Positions 7,750 through 18,500 of a DNA stretch of 64,000 nucleotides are shown here, in pieces. The translations under genes were made by a program, and so were the position numbers. Under the pieces are notes generated by a model. The model was not told where the DNA came from, ran no database searches, and saw only the letters and a program-made list of their open reading frames with translations. Source of the DNA: Lentzea aerocolonigenes (GTDB taxonomy: Bacteria; Actinomycetota; Actinomycetes; Mycobacteriales; Pseudonocardiaceae); assembly GCF_000974445.1 (NCBI RefSeq), contig NZ_BBOJ01000029.1, forward strand, positions 49,724-113,723. Reading direction: 5' to 3'. Position 1 is the stretch's first letter, and every line of letters begins with the position of its first letter.

Positions 7750-8387
7750 AGGCCCAGGAAACGCAGCACGGCCAGCACCCGGCGGTGGTCGGCGTCGGCC
7801 TGGGGCAGGTCGAGCTTGGCGAGGATGTTGTTGATGTGCTTGGCGACCGCGCTCTCGCTGACCACGAGCTGAGCGGCGATCCCCGCGTTGGAACGGCCCT
7901 CCGCCATGAGCGCGAGCACCTCCCGTTCGCGTGCGGTCAGCCGGTCCAGCGGGTCGCTCGGCCGTCGCACCAGCAGCTGGGCGACGACCTGCGGATCGAG
8001 TGCGGTGCCGCCGTTCGCCACCCGCCGCAGCGCCTCGGCGAACTCCTCGACGTCCGCGACCCGCTGCTTGAGCAGGTAACCGACGCCGCTGGTGTTGGCG
8101 GCCAGCAGATCGGCCGCGTAGCGCTCCTCGACGTACTGGGAGAGCAGCAGCAGGGCGGTCGACGGACGGCTGCGGCGGATCGACAGCGCGGCACGCACCC
8201 CCTCGTCGGTGAAGCCGGGCGGCATCCGGACGTCCACCACCGCGAGGTCGGGTTCGTGCTCCTCGACCGCCGCGAGCAGCCCCTCCGCGTCGCCGACCTC
8301 GGCGGCCACCTCGAAGCCCGCCATCTCCACGACCTTGACCAGCCCCACCCGCAGCAGCACGGAGTCCTCGGCGATCACGGCACGCAC
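7746..8387 (-). CDS. NarL/LuxR-family response regulator
   Basis: A 213-residue two-component regulator. The receiver domain (about 1-120) shows the acidic pair in AEDS, the phospho-acceptor aspartate in LAVVDVRMPP and the lysine in YLLKQRV. The LuxR-type helix-turn-helix is at about 147-205 (LTAREREVLALMAEGRSNAGIA). GTG is the start. The gene overlaps the end of the upstream histidine kinase gene by 13 bases, so the two are a cognate pair read from one transcript. Targets are unknown. The adjacent hydrophobic kinase resembles DesK-like envelope or stress sensors. Confidence 0.93.
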   Translation of the reverse strand: MRAVIAEDSVLLRVGLVKVVEMAGFEVAAEVGDAEGLLAAVEEHEPDLAVVDVRMPPGFTDEGVRAALSIRRSRPSTALLLLSQYVEERYAADLLAANTSGVGYLLKQRVADVEEFAEALRRVANGGTALDPQVVAQLLVRRPSDPLDRLTAREREVLALMAEGRSNAGIAAQLVVSESAVAKHINNILAKLDLPQADADHRRVLAVLRFLGL

Positions 8388-9574
8388 GGCAGCTCCACAC
8401 TCATCGTCGTCGGTCCCCCCACGGGACTGCTCAGCCGCAATGATCCGTCAACCGACCGCACGCGCCGGGTGAGCCCCCTCAGGCCGCTTCCGCCGGTGGG
8501 GTCGGCCCCGCCCAGGCCGTCGTCCTCGACGACCACCCGCAGCATCTCGCCGAGCAGCGCGACCGTGACGTCCGCCCCGGTCGCTTCCCTCGCGTGCTTG
8601 GCGACGTTCGTCAGCGCCTCGGACACCACGAAGTAGGCGACCGCCTCCACGGTCGGCGCGACTCGCTCCGGCAGGTCCACCCTCAGCCGCACGGGCAGCG
8701 GGGCGCGGGCCGCGAGTCCGGACAGGGCCGCGTCCAGCCCGAGCTCGTCCAGGACGGACGGGTGCAGTCCGCGGACGAGGTCGCTGAGCTCCTCGATCGC
8801 CTCCTTCGCCTGCCGGTGCGCGGAGTCGATCACCTCGCGTGCTTCCGGAGGCAGGTCCAGCGTGGCTTTGGCGATCCCCAGGTTCAGCGCCAGCGACACC
8901 AGCCGTTGCTGGGCGCCGTCGTGCAGGTCCCGTTCGATGCGCCGCCGTTCCGCGTCCGCCGCGTCCACCGCGCCCGCCCGGCTCTCGGTGAGGTCCTCGA
9001 CCCGTTGCGCGAGGTCGTCCTCCCTGCTGCGGCCGAGCAGGGCGGGCACCACCTGGCTCTCCAGGCGCACGACCGCGGCGGCCAGGGCCGGGACACCTGT
9101 CAGCACGACCAGCCCCGCCACCGAGAGGTACGCCGCCTGCGTGGAGTCGATCCGCCACGGCCGGGGCAGCGCGTAGATCCACACCGAGGTCGGTGCCGCG
9201 GCCGCTCCGGCCAGGAGCAGCCCGACGACCAGCGCTTCGAGGCCACCGAACAGCACCCCGGCCAGGCAGTGGTACCTGATCTGGCGCCACGGCCGCCGCC
9301 ATCCCGGATCCGTGACGGCGATCCCCAGCAGCTGCCGGAAACGCCAGCGCTGGGCCCAGGTCAGCGCCGGCACGCACAACGCCGCCAGCGCCACGGCGAA
9401 CCCCAGGATCACGGGCGCGGTGCTGTCTCCTCCGCCGATGATCTCCCACACCAGACCGAAGACGTTGAACAGCAAGAACCCCATGAGGAGGTGCAGGGGC
9501 ACTCCGAGCGCGAGGAAAGACGTGTCGCGGGTCAGGCGGGTGAGCGTTCGCCGCAGCCGGGGCACGATCTTCAT
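8375..9574 (-). CDS. NarL-type sensor histidine kinase (HisKA_3), membrane bound
   Basis: A 399-residue sensor kinase. Hydrophobic helices fill about residues 18-75 and 100-170. The HisKA_3 dimerisation domain follows with the phospho-accepting histidine in RDLHDGAQQRL (His218). The HATPase domain shows an N box (VSEALTNVAKHA) and G-box segments (DDGLGGADP, GSGLRGLTRR). There is almost no extracytoplasmic loop, so the signal is probably sensed within or at the membrane. It is the first gene of a two-gene operon with the response regulator downstream. Confidence 0.93.
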   Translation of the reverse strand: MKIVPRLRRTLTRLTRDTSFLALGVPLHLLMGFLLFNVFGLVWEIIGGGDSTAPVILGFAVALAALCVPALTWAQRWRFRQLLGIAVTDPGWRRPWRQIRYHCLAGVLFGGLEALVVGLLLAGAAAAPTSVWIYALPRPWRIDSTQAAYLSVAGLVVLTGVPALAAAVVRLESQVVPALLGRSREDDLAQRVEDLTESRAGAVDAADAERRRIERDLHDGAQQRLVSLALNLGIAKATLDLPPEAREVIDSAHRQAKEAIEELSDLVRGLHPSVLDELGLDAALSGLAARAPLPVRLRVDLPERVAPTVEAVAYFVVSEALTNVAKHAREATGADVTVALLGEMLRVVVEDDGLGGADPTGGSGLRGLTRRVRSVDGSLRLSSPVGGPTTMSVELPCVP

Positions 9575-9708
9575 GCCACGACCGTAGACGGTGTACCTGG
9601 TGCCACCCCCAAGACGGACAGCAGTGCTACTGACTCGCGGCCGCCCGGATCGCAGGGTTGATCACGAGCCCGACCGCCGGGTTCGTGAGAACGGAAGAGA
9701 CCTCCGTC

Positions 9709-10100
9709 GTGGCCCTCATCTCCTTTGCCACCAACAAGAACACGTCCCGCGCCGGTTGCGTGCTCACCGGTGCGGGTCTCGTCCTGCTGCCCTGGCTCGG
9801 CTACCTCGCCGCGACCCTGCCGCCCGCCAGAGCCGTCGCCTGGGTCACCCTCGACGCTCTGGAAGCGGCCGCGCTCCTCACCGCCGGGACCCGGCTGCTG
9901 CGCGGCGACGCCGATCACCGCGCCCCCGCGGCCGCCGCGGCGGTGCTGCTCGTCACCGACGCCTGCCTCGACCTCGCCACCGCCGCCACGGGCCAGGAGC
10001 TGGCCACGGCCGTCGTCATGGCCGTGGCCGCCGAACTGCCCCTGGCGGTCCTGTGCGCGGTCCTCGCGCGCCGGCAGGCCGAGTGGTGTGGCATGCGACG

Positions 10101-10104
<4 letters not shown>
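9709..10104 (+). CDS. Small multispanning membrane protein of unknown function
   Basis: About 131 residues with four hydrophobic stretches (CVLTGAGLVLLPWLGYLAAT, WVTLDALEAAALLTAG, AAAAAVLLVTDACLDLAT, ATAVVMAVAAELPLAVLCAV). Proteins of this layout are common in actinomycetes but have no assigned function. GTG 9709 is chosen because a GGAAGAG ribosome site lies upstream. An in-frame TTG at 9658 would add a polar leader. The stop overlaps the stop of the convergent aldo/keto reductase gene (TTAG). Confidence 0.6.
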
Positions 10105-11066
<962 letters not shown>

Positions 11067-11220
11067 GGTAAGCCCCTCAGTACAACGATGTTCACGGCCG
11101 GGTGACGGTGACGACAACCCGTTCAACATCAACGTAGTCCTGCTCGCCGGATCGTGCCCCTCTTCAACACGACAGTGGCATCGGCTCCTGTGTGCCTGAC
11201 CTGCGGTTTAGCGTTCTTCT

Positions 11221-12225
11221 GTGACGAGCATCGAGGTGGTCGCGCCGCCGCGGGACGTGCTGGCGTGGAGTCGCGCCCTGATCGAGGTGCCCCTGAAGGC
11301 CGCGCTCGCCGGGCTGCCGGACGAAACCCGCGAGGTCGTCGACCACCACCGGCCCGACTACTCGACCGCCGCGTTCGCGCTGCTGGCAGCCGAGACCGTC
11401 GGTGACGTCTCCACGGCGATCGGGGTCGCGGCCGCGCTGGAGCTCGCCGTCTGGCACGAACAGCTGCACGCGGACCTGATGACGCGCGCTGTCAGCCGCG
11501 GCCACCAGCCGAGCGCGTGGGTGGAGTTCGGCGACGACAGGGCGGTCTCCGCGGCCGACGCGTTGCTGTCACTGGCTTTCGCGCGGCTCACCAAGCCCGA
11601 GGTGATGATCCTCAACGCCGCGCTCTTGTCCGTTGTGGACGGTTATGTCCAGGAAGTCGAGATGGAGGAACGGGACGACGTCGACGTCGCCGAGCACCTG
11701 GGCGGGGCGGCGGCGAAGCACTCCGCGCTGACGGCCTGCGCGTGCGAGTTCGGCGCACTGGCCGCGGGCGCCACCAGGAGCCAGGCCGACCACCTCAGGG
11801 AGTTCGGCGACGACGTCGGCCTCGCCCGCAAGCACGTGGACGACGTCCTGGCGATCTGGGGCGGCGCGGCGATCACCGGAAGGCCGCTGTACGACGACCT
11901 CCTGCACCGCCGCCGCACGCTGCCCGTGGTCGCGGCGATCAGCTTCGGCACCGACGTCTACGCCACCGACGCGGAACCGCGCGAGCTGGCGCACCGCGTC
12001 GAGCAGGCGGGCGGCCGCCAGTGGTGCGAGCAGCAGGCCGAACTGTTGCTCGCCCGCGCCCTCCACCACCTGCGACAGGTGAAACCGAGGGCGCGGGCGG
12101 CGGACGAGCTGTTCGGGCTCGCCAGGGAGGTCACGACCGCCAGGAGTGCGCGGGCTCGAACCCCAGCACCCGCCGTGCCTTCTCAATCGACAGCAGAGTC
12201 TCGTGAGGACCGAATTCCCTCTTGA
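11221..12225 (+). CDS. Degenerate polyprenyl-synthase-like protein
   Basis: 334 residues, clearly related in fold and in several segments (AWSRAL, FALLAAETVG, KHVDDVLAIWGG, RRRTLPVV) to the encapsulin-linked prenyl synthase at 39823-40881. The second aspartate motif is kept (Asp207-Asp208). The first aspartate-rich motif, which should read DDxxD, is HADLMT (residues 83-88), and the substrate-binding GKxxRP segment is missing altogether. Normal prenyl transfer is therefore unlikely. It could be a non-catalytic partner subunit, as seen in some heteromeric prenyl synthases, or a protein on the way to decay. GTG start. The last ~30 codons overlap the convergent epimerase gene. Confidence 0.75.
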   Translation: MTSIEVVAPPRDVLAWSRALIEVPLKAALAGLPDETREVVDHHRPDYSTAAFALLAAETVGDVSTAIGVAAALELAVWHEQLHADLMTRAVSRGHQPSAWVEFGDDRAVSAADALLSLAFARLTKPEVMILNAALLSVVDGYVQEVEMEERDDVDVAEHLGGAAAKHSALTACACEFGALAAGATRSQADHLREFGDDVGLARKHVDDVLAIWGGAAITGRPLYDDLLHRRRTLPVVAAISFGTDVYATDAEPRELAHRVEQAGGRQWCEQQAELLLARALHHLRQVKPRARAADELFGLAREVTTARSARARTPAPAVPSQSTAESREDRIPS

Positions 12226-12982
12226 GCGGCACGCCGGGGTAGACCTTCGCGACGAGCTCGTCGTTCGGCGTCGTCATGCACGTGTCGGCGTTGGCGATGA
12301 TGAACACGTCAAAGCCCGTCGCGTCGTGCGCGAGCGCCTTGCGCACGGCCTGCGCACCGTCCCGTGCGTCGATGTACGACCAGAGGTTCCACTTGCGCGC
12401 GAGGGGATCCGCGTCGAACGGGAAGCGTTCGTAGTCGTGTGGCTCCATCACGTTCGAGAACCGCAAGCCGATGATCTTCATCTCCGGCTCCCACCGGCAG
12501 AACTGCTGGGCGAGCGTCTCGTCGACGAGCTTGCCCAGCGAGTACGACGTCTCCGGTCGCCCCGCGTACTCCTCGTCTACGGGGATGTACGGCGGGGGAG
12601 TGTCGAACGGCAGACCGAGCACCGTCTCGCTGGACGCCCACACGACGTTGCGAACCTTGGCGAGCCGTGCGGCAGCGAACACGTTGTAGGTGCTCGTCAC
12701 GTTGTTGTGGAACGTCTTCGCGTTGGGCGCGACACCCGGCCCGGGAATCGCCGCCAGGTGCACCACGGCGTCGAGCCCGGCGTACCGGTCGTCGATACCG
12801 CTGATCGCCTCGACGACCTGGCCGTAGTCGGTGAGGTCGACGCGCGTGAAGTCGCATCCCTGAGGCGTGGGAGGAGCGGCCTGGTCGAGGTTGTGGACCT
12901 CCCAGCCGTGCACCAGCAGGTCGGCCACGACGGCGCGCCCGAGCTTGCCGCTGCCTCCGGTCACCGCGACACGTTGAGTCAT
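12131..12982 (-). CDS. NAD-dependent epimerase/dehydratase family protein
   Basis: An extended short-chain dehydrogenase of 283 residues. The nucleotide-binding motif TGGSGKLG is at residues 8-15 and the active-site pair is in YSLGK. WASSETVLG supplies the catalytic serine region. Its closest family character is nucleoside-diphosphate-sugar epimerase or uronate-dehydrogenase-like. No ribosome site is seen before the ATG, and an A+T-rich AATAATTT element sits just upstream, so a leaderless message is possible. The 3' end overlaps the convergent prenyl-synthase-like gene. A short decayed copy of its N-terminal coding region appears near 15.3 kb. Confidence 0.88.
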   Translation of the reverse strand: MTQRVAVTGGSGKLGRAVVADLLVHGWEVHNLDQAAPPTPQGCDFTRVDLTDYGQVVEAISGIDDRYAGLDAVVHLAAIPGPGVAPNAKTFHNNVTSTYNVFAAARLAKVRNVVWASSETVLGLPFDTPPPYIPVDEEYAGRPETSYSLGKLVDETLAQQFCRWEPEMKIIGLRFSNVMEPHDYERFPFDADPLARKWNLWSYIDARDGAQAVRKALAHDATGFDVFIIANADTCMTTPNDELVAKVYPGVPLKREFGPHETLLSIEKARRVLGFEPAHSWRS

Positions 12983-13004
12983 GGGTCAAATTATTGCCCC
13001 AGGA

Positions 13005-13904
13005 CTACGGGCGGAGCACGATCTTGCCCTGGGCGTGACCGGTCGCGCTCAGCTCCTGGGCCTGGGCCGCCTCGGCCAGCGGGAGGCTCTGCGCGACCCG
13101 GACGCGGAGCTCGCCGTCGGCCACGAGCCGGGCGTACTCCGCGAGCCTGTCGCCGAACGGCCCACCGCCGCCGGAGAACGTGACACCGAGCTCGGCCGCC
13201 TGGGGATCGGCGATGGTGACGATGCGGTCGGTGCCGCCACGCAGCTCGATCGACACCGGCAGGTCGCCCTGCCCGGCTGCGTCGAACACGGCGTCGACGC
13301 CCTGCGGTGCGGCGGCGCGGACCCGGTCGGCGAGCCCGTCACCGTAGGCGACCGGGATCGCGCCCAGCGAGCGCACGTAGTCGTGGTTGGCGGGGGACGC
13401 GGTGCCGACGACGGTGGCGCCGCGGGCGACCGCGAGCTGGACCGCGGCCGCTCCCACGACACCGGAGGCGCCGAGCAGCAGGAGCATGTCACCCTCGCCG
13501 ACCTTGAGGGTGTCGAGCACGCGGACCGAGGTCTCGACCGCCACGGGCAGCGCCGCGGCGGCGTCCCAGTCGAGGCCGGCGGGCTTGGGTGCGAAGTCAG
13601 TGGCCAGGGCGTATTCGGCGTACGCGCCGGTGACCGTCCAGGTCAGCACCTCGTCGCCCACCGAGACCCCGGTGACGCCCTCGCCGACCTGGTCGACGAC
13701 GCCTGCCGCCTCCAGTCCCGGGGTCACCGGGAAGGGCGGCGCCAACTGCGGCATCCACCCGTTGCGGATCTTGTGGTCCAGCGGGTTGACCGCCGCGGCC
13801 ACGACCTTCAGCCGCACCTGTCCGGGCCCGGCCTGCGGCTCCCCGACCTCGTCGAGGCGCAGGACCTCCGGGCCGCCGAACTCGGTGTAGGTGATCGCCT
13901 TCAT
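13005..13904 (-). CDS. NADP-dependent medium-chain oxidoreductase (quinone reductase type)
   Basis: 299 residues of the zinc-independent medium-chain dehydrogenase group. The N-terminal GroES-like domain (MKAITYTEFGGPEVLRLDEV) is followed by a Rossmann domain with LLLGASGVVGAAAVQLA. No structural or catalytic zinc cysteines are seen, in line with quinone oxidoreductases. A TTGAC-GT-GTCAA palindrome lies 26-37 bases upstream of the ATG and closely resembles sites before the YceI/MarR pair at 31.5 kb. A role in redox or electrophile defence is plausible. Confidence 0.9.
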   Translation of the reverse strand: MKAITYTEFGGPEVLRLDEVGEPQAGPGQVRLKVVAAAVNPLDHKIRNGWMPQLAPPFPVTPGLEAAGVVDQVGEGVTGVSVGDEVLTWTVTGAYAEYALATDFAPKPAGLDWDAAAALPVAVETSVRVLDTLKVGEGDMLLLLGASGVVGAAAVQLAVARGATVVGTASPANHDYVRSLGAIPVAYGDGLADRVRAAAPQGVDAVFDAAGQGDLPVSIELRGGTDRIVTIADPQAAELGVTFSGGGGPFGDRLAEYARLVADGELRVRVAQSLPLAEAAQAQELSATGHAQGKIVLRP

Positions 13905-13929
13905 GTCTCACTCCGGTGTTCGTCGTTGG

Positions 13930-13941
13930 TTGACGTGTCAA
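13930..13941. promoter_or_regulatory. TTGACGTGTCAA palindrome upstream of quinone-reductase-like gene
   Basis: A 12-bp inverted repeat with TTGAC arms, 26 bases upstream of the minus-strand ATG at 13904. Two near copies (TTGATGTGTCA and TGATGTGTCAA) lie between the yceI-like and marR-like genes at 31522-31564, so a shared regulator is possible. Read on the minus strand the site also contains TTGACA, a possible -35 element. Confidence 0.4.
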
Positions 13942-14042
13942 TCCTGGCGACCGGATCACGTGGGTTGAGCCAGCACTTCGGCTAGTTCTCACTGGCCGAA
14001 AGACCAGTCGGTACCCCGTCCGAGCGGACTACGCTCAGGGAC

Positions 14043-15290
14043 ATGGACCTGCTGACGGCCGTTGACGTGATTCAGGCGCCGCTGGGCGAGATGTTGCCCC
14101 GGCTGTCGGAAGCGCTCGCGGAGGCCGTTCCCCACCGCGCGGTCGCCGAGCTGTCCAACTGCTCGTTCGCGCCGTTCAAGTTCCGGGGCGAGTTGCCGGG
14201 GCCGACCACCGCGGACCTGGACTCGTTGCGACCGCTGGTGCCGGGGAGGGGAACCTGGCAGGGACGCGCGGTCATGGCGGGCGCGGAGGTGCCGGTCGTG
14301 GTCCTGGCGAGCGAGGTCACCGAGCCGAGCGCGCTGCTGGTGTTCCTCAGGACCGACGACACCCCGGTGCCGGAGGAGGCGCTCGCGCCCGCTCAGGCGC
14401 TGTGGGACCTGGTGACCGCGCACATGGAGGGCCTGCGCAACGAGGCCGTGCCGGCGACGCTCGCCGTGTCCAGAGCGGCCGCGGCGGCACGCGCCACGAC
14501 CATCTCCGACCTCGGCGACGCCTACGGGACCGCGCTGACCTCGTTGCTCGGCGTGTTGCGCGATCGCACCGTGGACGACGCGACGGCCCGCTCGCGTGCC
14601 GTGGACCTCGCCGTCACCGCGCTGGTCGACCTGCGCTCACGGGCAGAACTGGAGCGCGCGCTGACCGAGGAGCGGACGGGCGACGCCTTCGACCGCCTCG
14701 CCGAGTCGCTGCGGCGGGCGCTGCGCGGCCGCGGTGTGCGGCTGGACCTGGGCACGCCAGGAGCAGAGGAGGGCGCGGATCGCGCCCTGCCGACCGAGGT
14801 CGCCTCCACGGCGAGCGCGGTCGTCCGGTCCGCCGTGCACGCGATGATCGACGACCAGCGCGACGTCCACCGCGTCCACATCGGCTGGAAGGTGGCCGCG
14901 ACCGTGCTGCGCGCAACCGTGCGCGACGACGGCCCCGGCACCCTGTCCTGCGGCAGCCTCGACCGCCGCCGGGTCGCCGAACGCCTGGCGCCGCTCGGCG
15001 GGCGAGCGGAGGTGGACGCGGTGCCGGGGTGGGGCACGACCGTGACGGTGGAGATCCCTCTCGGCGCGCCGGAGAACCCGCGCGAGGACCCGCTGACCGT
15101 TCTGGGTGCACGGGAACTGGAGGTGCTGGGCCGGCTCGCGCGCGGCAGGCGCAACCGCGAGATCGCCGCGGACCTGCACATCAGCGAGTCGACGGTGAAG
15201 TTCCACGTGGCGAAGATCCTGGAGAAGCTCGGGGTCGGCTCACGCGGCGAGGCGGCCGCGCTGGCGCACGAGTGGGGCGCCACCCGCTGA
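14043..15290 (+). CDS. LuxR-type regulator with a histidine-kinase-like core
   Basis: 415 residues with an unusual layout. The first ~130 residues look like a GAF-type sensor region. A helical middle (about 150-225) resembles a HisKA_3 dimerisation segment without a clear phospho-accepting histidine box. Then comes an ATPase-like segment with VRDDGPGTLSCGS and PGWGTTVTVEIPL, and finally a LuxR helix-turn-helix (LGARELEVLGRLARGRRNREIAADLHISESTVKFH, shown here in two pieces: residues ~351-369 and ~370-385). It reads as a kinase-like sensor fused directly to its DNA-binding output. ATG 14043 has a CAGGGA site. Targets are unknown. Confidence 0.75.
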   Translation: MDLLTAVDVIQAPLGEMLPRLSEALAEAVPHRAVAELSNCSFAPFKFRGELPGPTTADLDSLRPLVPGRGTWQGRAVMAGAEVPVVVLASEVTEPSALLVFLRTDDTPVPEEALAPAQALWDLVTAHMEGLRNEAVPATLAVSRAAAAARATTISDLGDAYGTALTSLLGVLRDRTVDDATARSRAVDLAVTALVDLRSRAELERALTEERTGDAFDRLAESLRRALRGRGVRLDLGTPGAEEGADRALPTEVASTASAVVRSAVHAMIDDQRDVHRVHIGWKVAATVLRATVRDDGPGTLSCGSLDRRRVAERLAPLGGRAEVDAVPGWGTTVTVEIPLGAPENPREDPLTVLGARELEVLGRLARGRRNREIAADLHISESTVKFHVAKILEKLGVGSRGEAAALAHEWGATR

Positions 15291-15292
15291 CT

Positions 15293-15390
15293 GGCCCGGC
15301 CGAGGTCGTGGACCTCCCAGCCGTGCTCCAGCAGGTCGTCGCGCCCGATCAGACGTTGCCGCCTGACGGATCACCGGAAACCGTGCAATT
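15293..15390 (-). pseudogene. Decayed fragment of an NAD-epimerase-like gene
   Basis: On the minus strand this stretch encodes DDLLEHGWEVHDLGRA, nearly the same as DLLVHGWEVHNLDQA of the epimerase at 12131-12982. Upstream in another frame there is a residual VSGDPSGG resembling a Rossmann loop. No open frame remains. It is a remnant of a second, related gene or of a local duplication. Nothing else was recognised between 15291 and the next start at 15516. Confidence 0.45.
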
Positions 15391-15515
15391 CCATTGTGCA
15401 TGGCAATTCTTCAAGACAGCCTTAATTGTTGTCGCAATCATGGCCGGGTGCACTCGAAGTCGATAGGGTCGCGGGCGAGGGGAAATGTGTCGGAGGTGCT
15501 CAGCGGGGGGTTGAA

Positions 15516-18500
15516 ATGCCTCGACCGGAACGACCGTTGGACGCTGCCCAGGACGCGGTGCAGCACTTCGCCGCCGAACTGCGCGAGCTGCGCCGTCGCG
15601 CCGGCGGGATCACCTATCGCCAGCTCGCGGAACGCAGTGGTTATGCCGTGTCGACCGTGTCGGAGGCCGCGGGAGGGCGGCGGCTGCCCACCTTGGACGT
15701 CGCTCTGGCCTATGCCGTGGCGTGCGGCGGCGATGGTGAGGAATGGGCGGCGAAATGGCACGCCGCCTCGCTGGCGGCGACCGAGATGCGCAGTTCGGGT
15801 TGTGCGGAAATTCGTGCGCCCTATCGGGGGCTGACCAGTTTCCGGTCCGAGGACGCCGATCTGTTCTTCGGACGCGAACGGATCGTGGCCGACATCGTCG
15901 AACGGATATCCGCTCATCCCGTGACGGTCGTGCTCGGGCCGTCGGGTGCGGGGAAGAGTTCGCTCCTCGCCGCGGGCGTGCTGCCCGCACTGGTCACGAC
16001 GAGGGTGCGGCAGGTCGTCCTGTCTCCCGGCACCACGCCGCGGGCGACCCTGCTGCGGTGCCTGGGCGTGCCCGAGCTGGGTGCGGTGCCGGACGACGCG
16101 GAGCTGCTGATCGTCGTGGACCAGTTCGAGGAGGTCTACACGTTGTGCGGCCAGGACGAGCGAGCCGCGTTCCTCGACGACGTGCTGGCGCTGGCTGACC
16201 GGCCGGGCGGGCGGATCCGCCTGGTGCTGGGTGTGCGGGCCGACTTCTACGGCCGGTGCGCCGAGCACCCCCGCCTGATCGAGGCGCTCAGGGAGAACCA
16301 GGTGCTCGTCGGGCCGATGGAACGCGAGGAGCTGTGCGCCGCGGTGAGCAAACCCGCGTTGTCGGTGGGCCTGTCGGTGGAACGGGCGTTGCTGGTCATG
16401 GTGGTGAACGAGGCGGAGGGACAGGCGGGCGTGCTGCCGCTGCTGTCGCACGCCCTCCTGGAAACGTGGCGCAGGCGCCGTGGCGACGTGCTGACCGCCG
16501 CCGGTTTCACCGCGGCCGGCGGCATCAACGCGGCGGTGGCCCGCACCGCGGAGGCCGCGTTCGGCGAACTCGAGCCCGCTCAGCACGCGCTGGCCGCAGA
16601 GTTGCTGTTCCGGTTGCTCGCCGTTGACGAGGACACCGGTGCGGCGGTCCGGCGGCGGGTGGACGTCGCCGAACTGCTCGGCGTCGCGCCCGGCGCGGAC
16701 GTGGTGATCGACCGGCTCGCTTCGGCCCGGTTGGTCACGGTCGACCTGAACACCGTCGAGATCGCGCACGACGCCGTGCTCTCCGCCTGGCCGAGGCTGC
16801 GCGGGTGGATCGACGACCACCGCGACGCGCTGCGCGTGCACCGGACGCTCGTCGAGGCGACCAGGACCTGGGCCGGCACCGGTCACGACCCCGCGACGCT
16901 CGCGACGGGGGCCCGGCTGGAGCAGTGGCGCGCCTACGCCGCTTCCGGGTCGGCCCCCGTCCGGCTGAGTCAGGAGGAGCGTGCGTTCGTCGAGGAGAGC
17001 ACCGCGCAGGTCAGGCGTGCGGAGGCCGCGGTCAGGCGGAGGTCACTGCGGCTGCGTGCGGTGACCGCCGTTGCCGTGGCGTGCGCGGTCGTCGCGGGCG
17101 TGCTCGCGGTGGTCGCCGGCAACGCCAGGACCGACGCGCTGCACGCCCGCAACAACGCCCTGTCGCGGCAGACCGCGCTGAACGCGGGGAAGCTGCGCGA
17201 CACCGATCCGGGGCTCGCGGCGCAGCTGGCGATCGCCGGGTACGGGATCGCGCGGACGACCGAGGCCAGATCGGCGCTGCTCGAGTCGTCGTCGGCGGTG
17301 TTGCCCGCGAGGTATCTCGGCGGTGCCGGTCCGACCGCGTTCGACGCGTCCGCCGACGGTGCCCTGATCGCGGTGAGCAACGCGACCGACGGCACGGTGC
17401 GGCTGTTCACCAAGGCCGACGGCAGGCTGGCCAGGGCAGCCGTGATCAGGCCGCGGCAGGTGACGGGCGTCGTGGTCTACGCGGTGGCGCTGACGCCGGA
17501 CGGTCGCACGCTCGCGATCGGTGACATGGACGCGACCATCACGCTGTGGGACGTCTCCGACTCCCGTGCGCCCGAGCCTCTCGCCGCACCGATCAACGCT
17601 CCTGGTGGTGGTGCCGTCGAACGCCTCGACTTCGACTCCGGCGGCACGCAGCTCGCCGCTGCCGCGGGCGACAGGATTCTGCGCTGGAACCTGAGCGATC
17701 CGGCGAACCCGCGCTCGTTGTCACCTCTGCTCACCGACGCGAAGACCAAAACGGTCACCTACGGCAGCGGCGGCCTGCTGGCGTTCGGCACCGAGTCCGG
17801 CCACGTCCACGTCCTGCGCTCCGACGGGACCGAGCTCGCGGTGCTCGACGCGGGCGGACGGGCGGTCCCCGCCGTGTCGTTCTCCCCGGACGGCCGCACG
17901 CTCGTCGCGGGCACGCACGACCGTTCGCTGCTGTCGTGGGACATCTCCACGCCGGCCTCACCGAGACCGCTCAAGCCGCCGACACCGCTGTTCGACCTCA
18001 AGGTCACGACGACCGCGTTCAGCCCGGACGGCCGCTACCTGATCGCGGGCAGCGCGGACTCCACGGTCCGCGTGCTCGACGCCGCGACCTGGACGACGTT
18101 GCAGACCCTGCCGCACCCCGACGTCGTCAGCTGGGCCACGTTCACCGACGACGGCCGGTCCGTCGCGTCGGTGGCGACCGACGGCGCCCTGCGGGTCTGG
18201 CCGCTGGCCAAGGCCGTGCTCGGTCGTGCGGACGCGCCGATCGCCGACACGCCGTTCAGCGGCGACGGCACCAGGCTCGCCGTCTTCACCGAGGGCAGCG
18301 TCGGCCTGTGGGACACCTCCGGTGCCATCACACCGCTGGTCACCGGGCTCACGGCGACAGGGGCCGCGTTCAGCGGCGCCGGTGACCTGTCGCACGACGG
18401 CACCCTGCTCGCCGCGGGCACGACCGGCGGCGAGGTCCACCTGATCGACGTCTCCGACCCGGCTCACCCGCGGCTGAGATCACGGCTCGGCGGCTCGGGG

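Noticed and set aside
6666..8636. 656-codon plus-strand frame crossing the SulP 3' end, response regulator and kinase
   Set aside because: It is rich in Arg, Gly and Pro, has no domain, and covers two genes recognised on the other strand.
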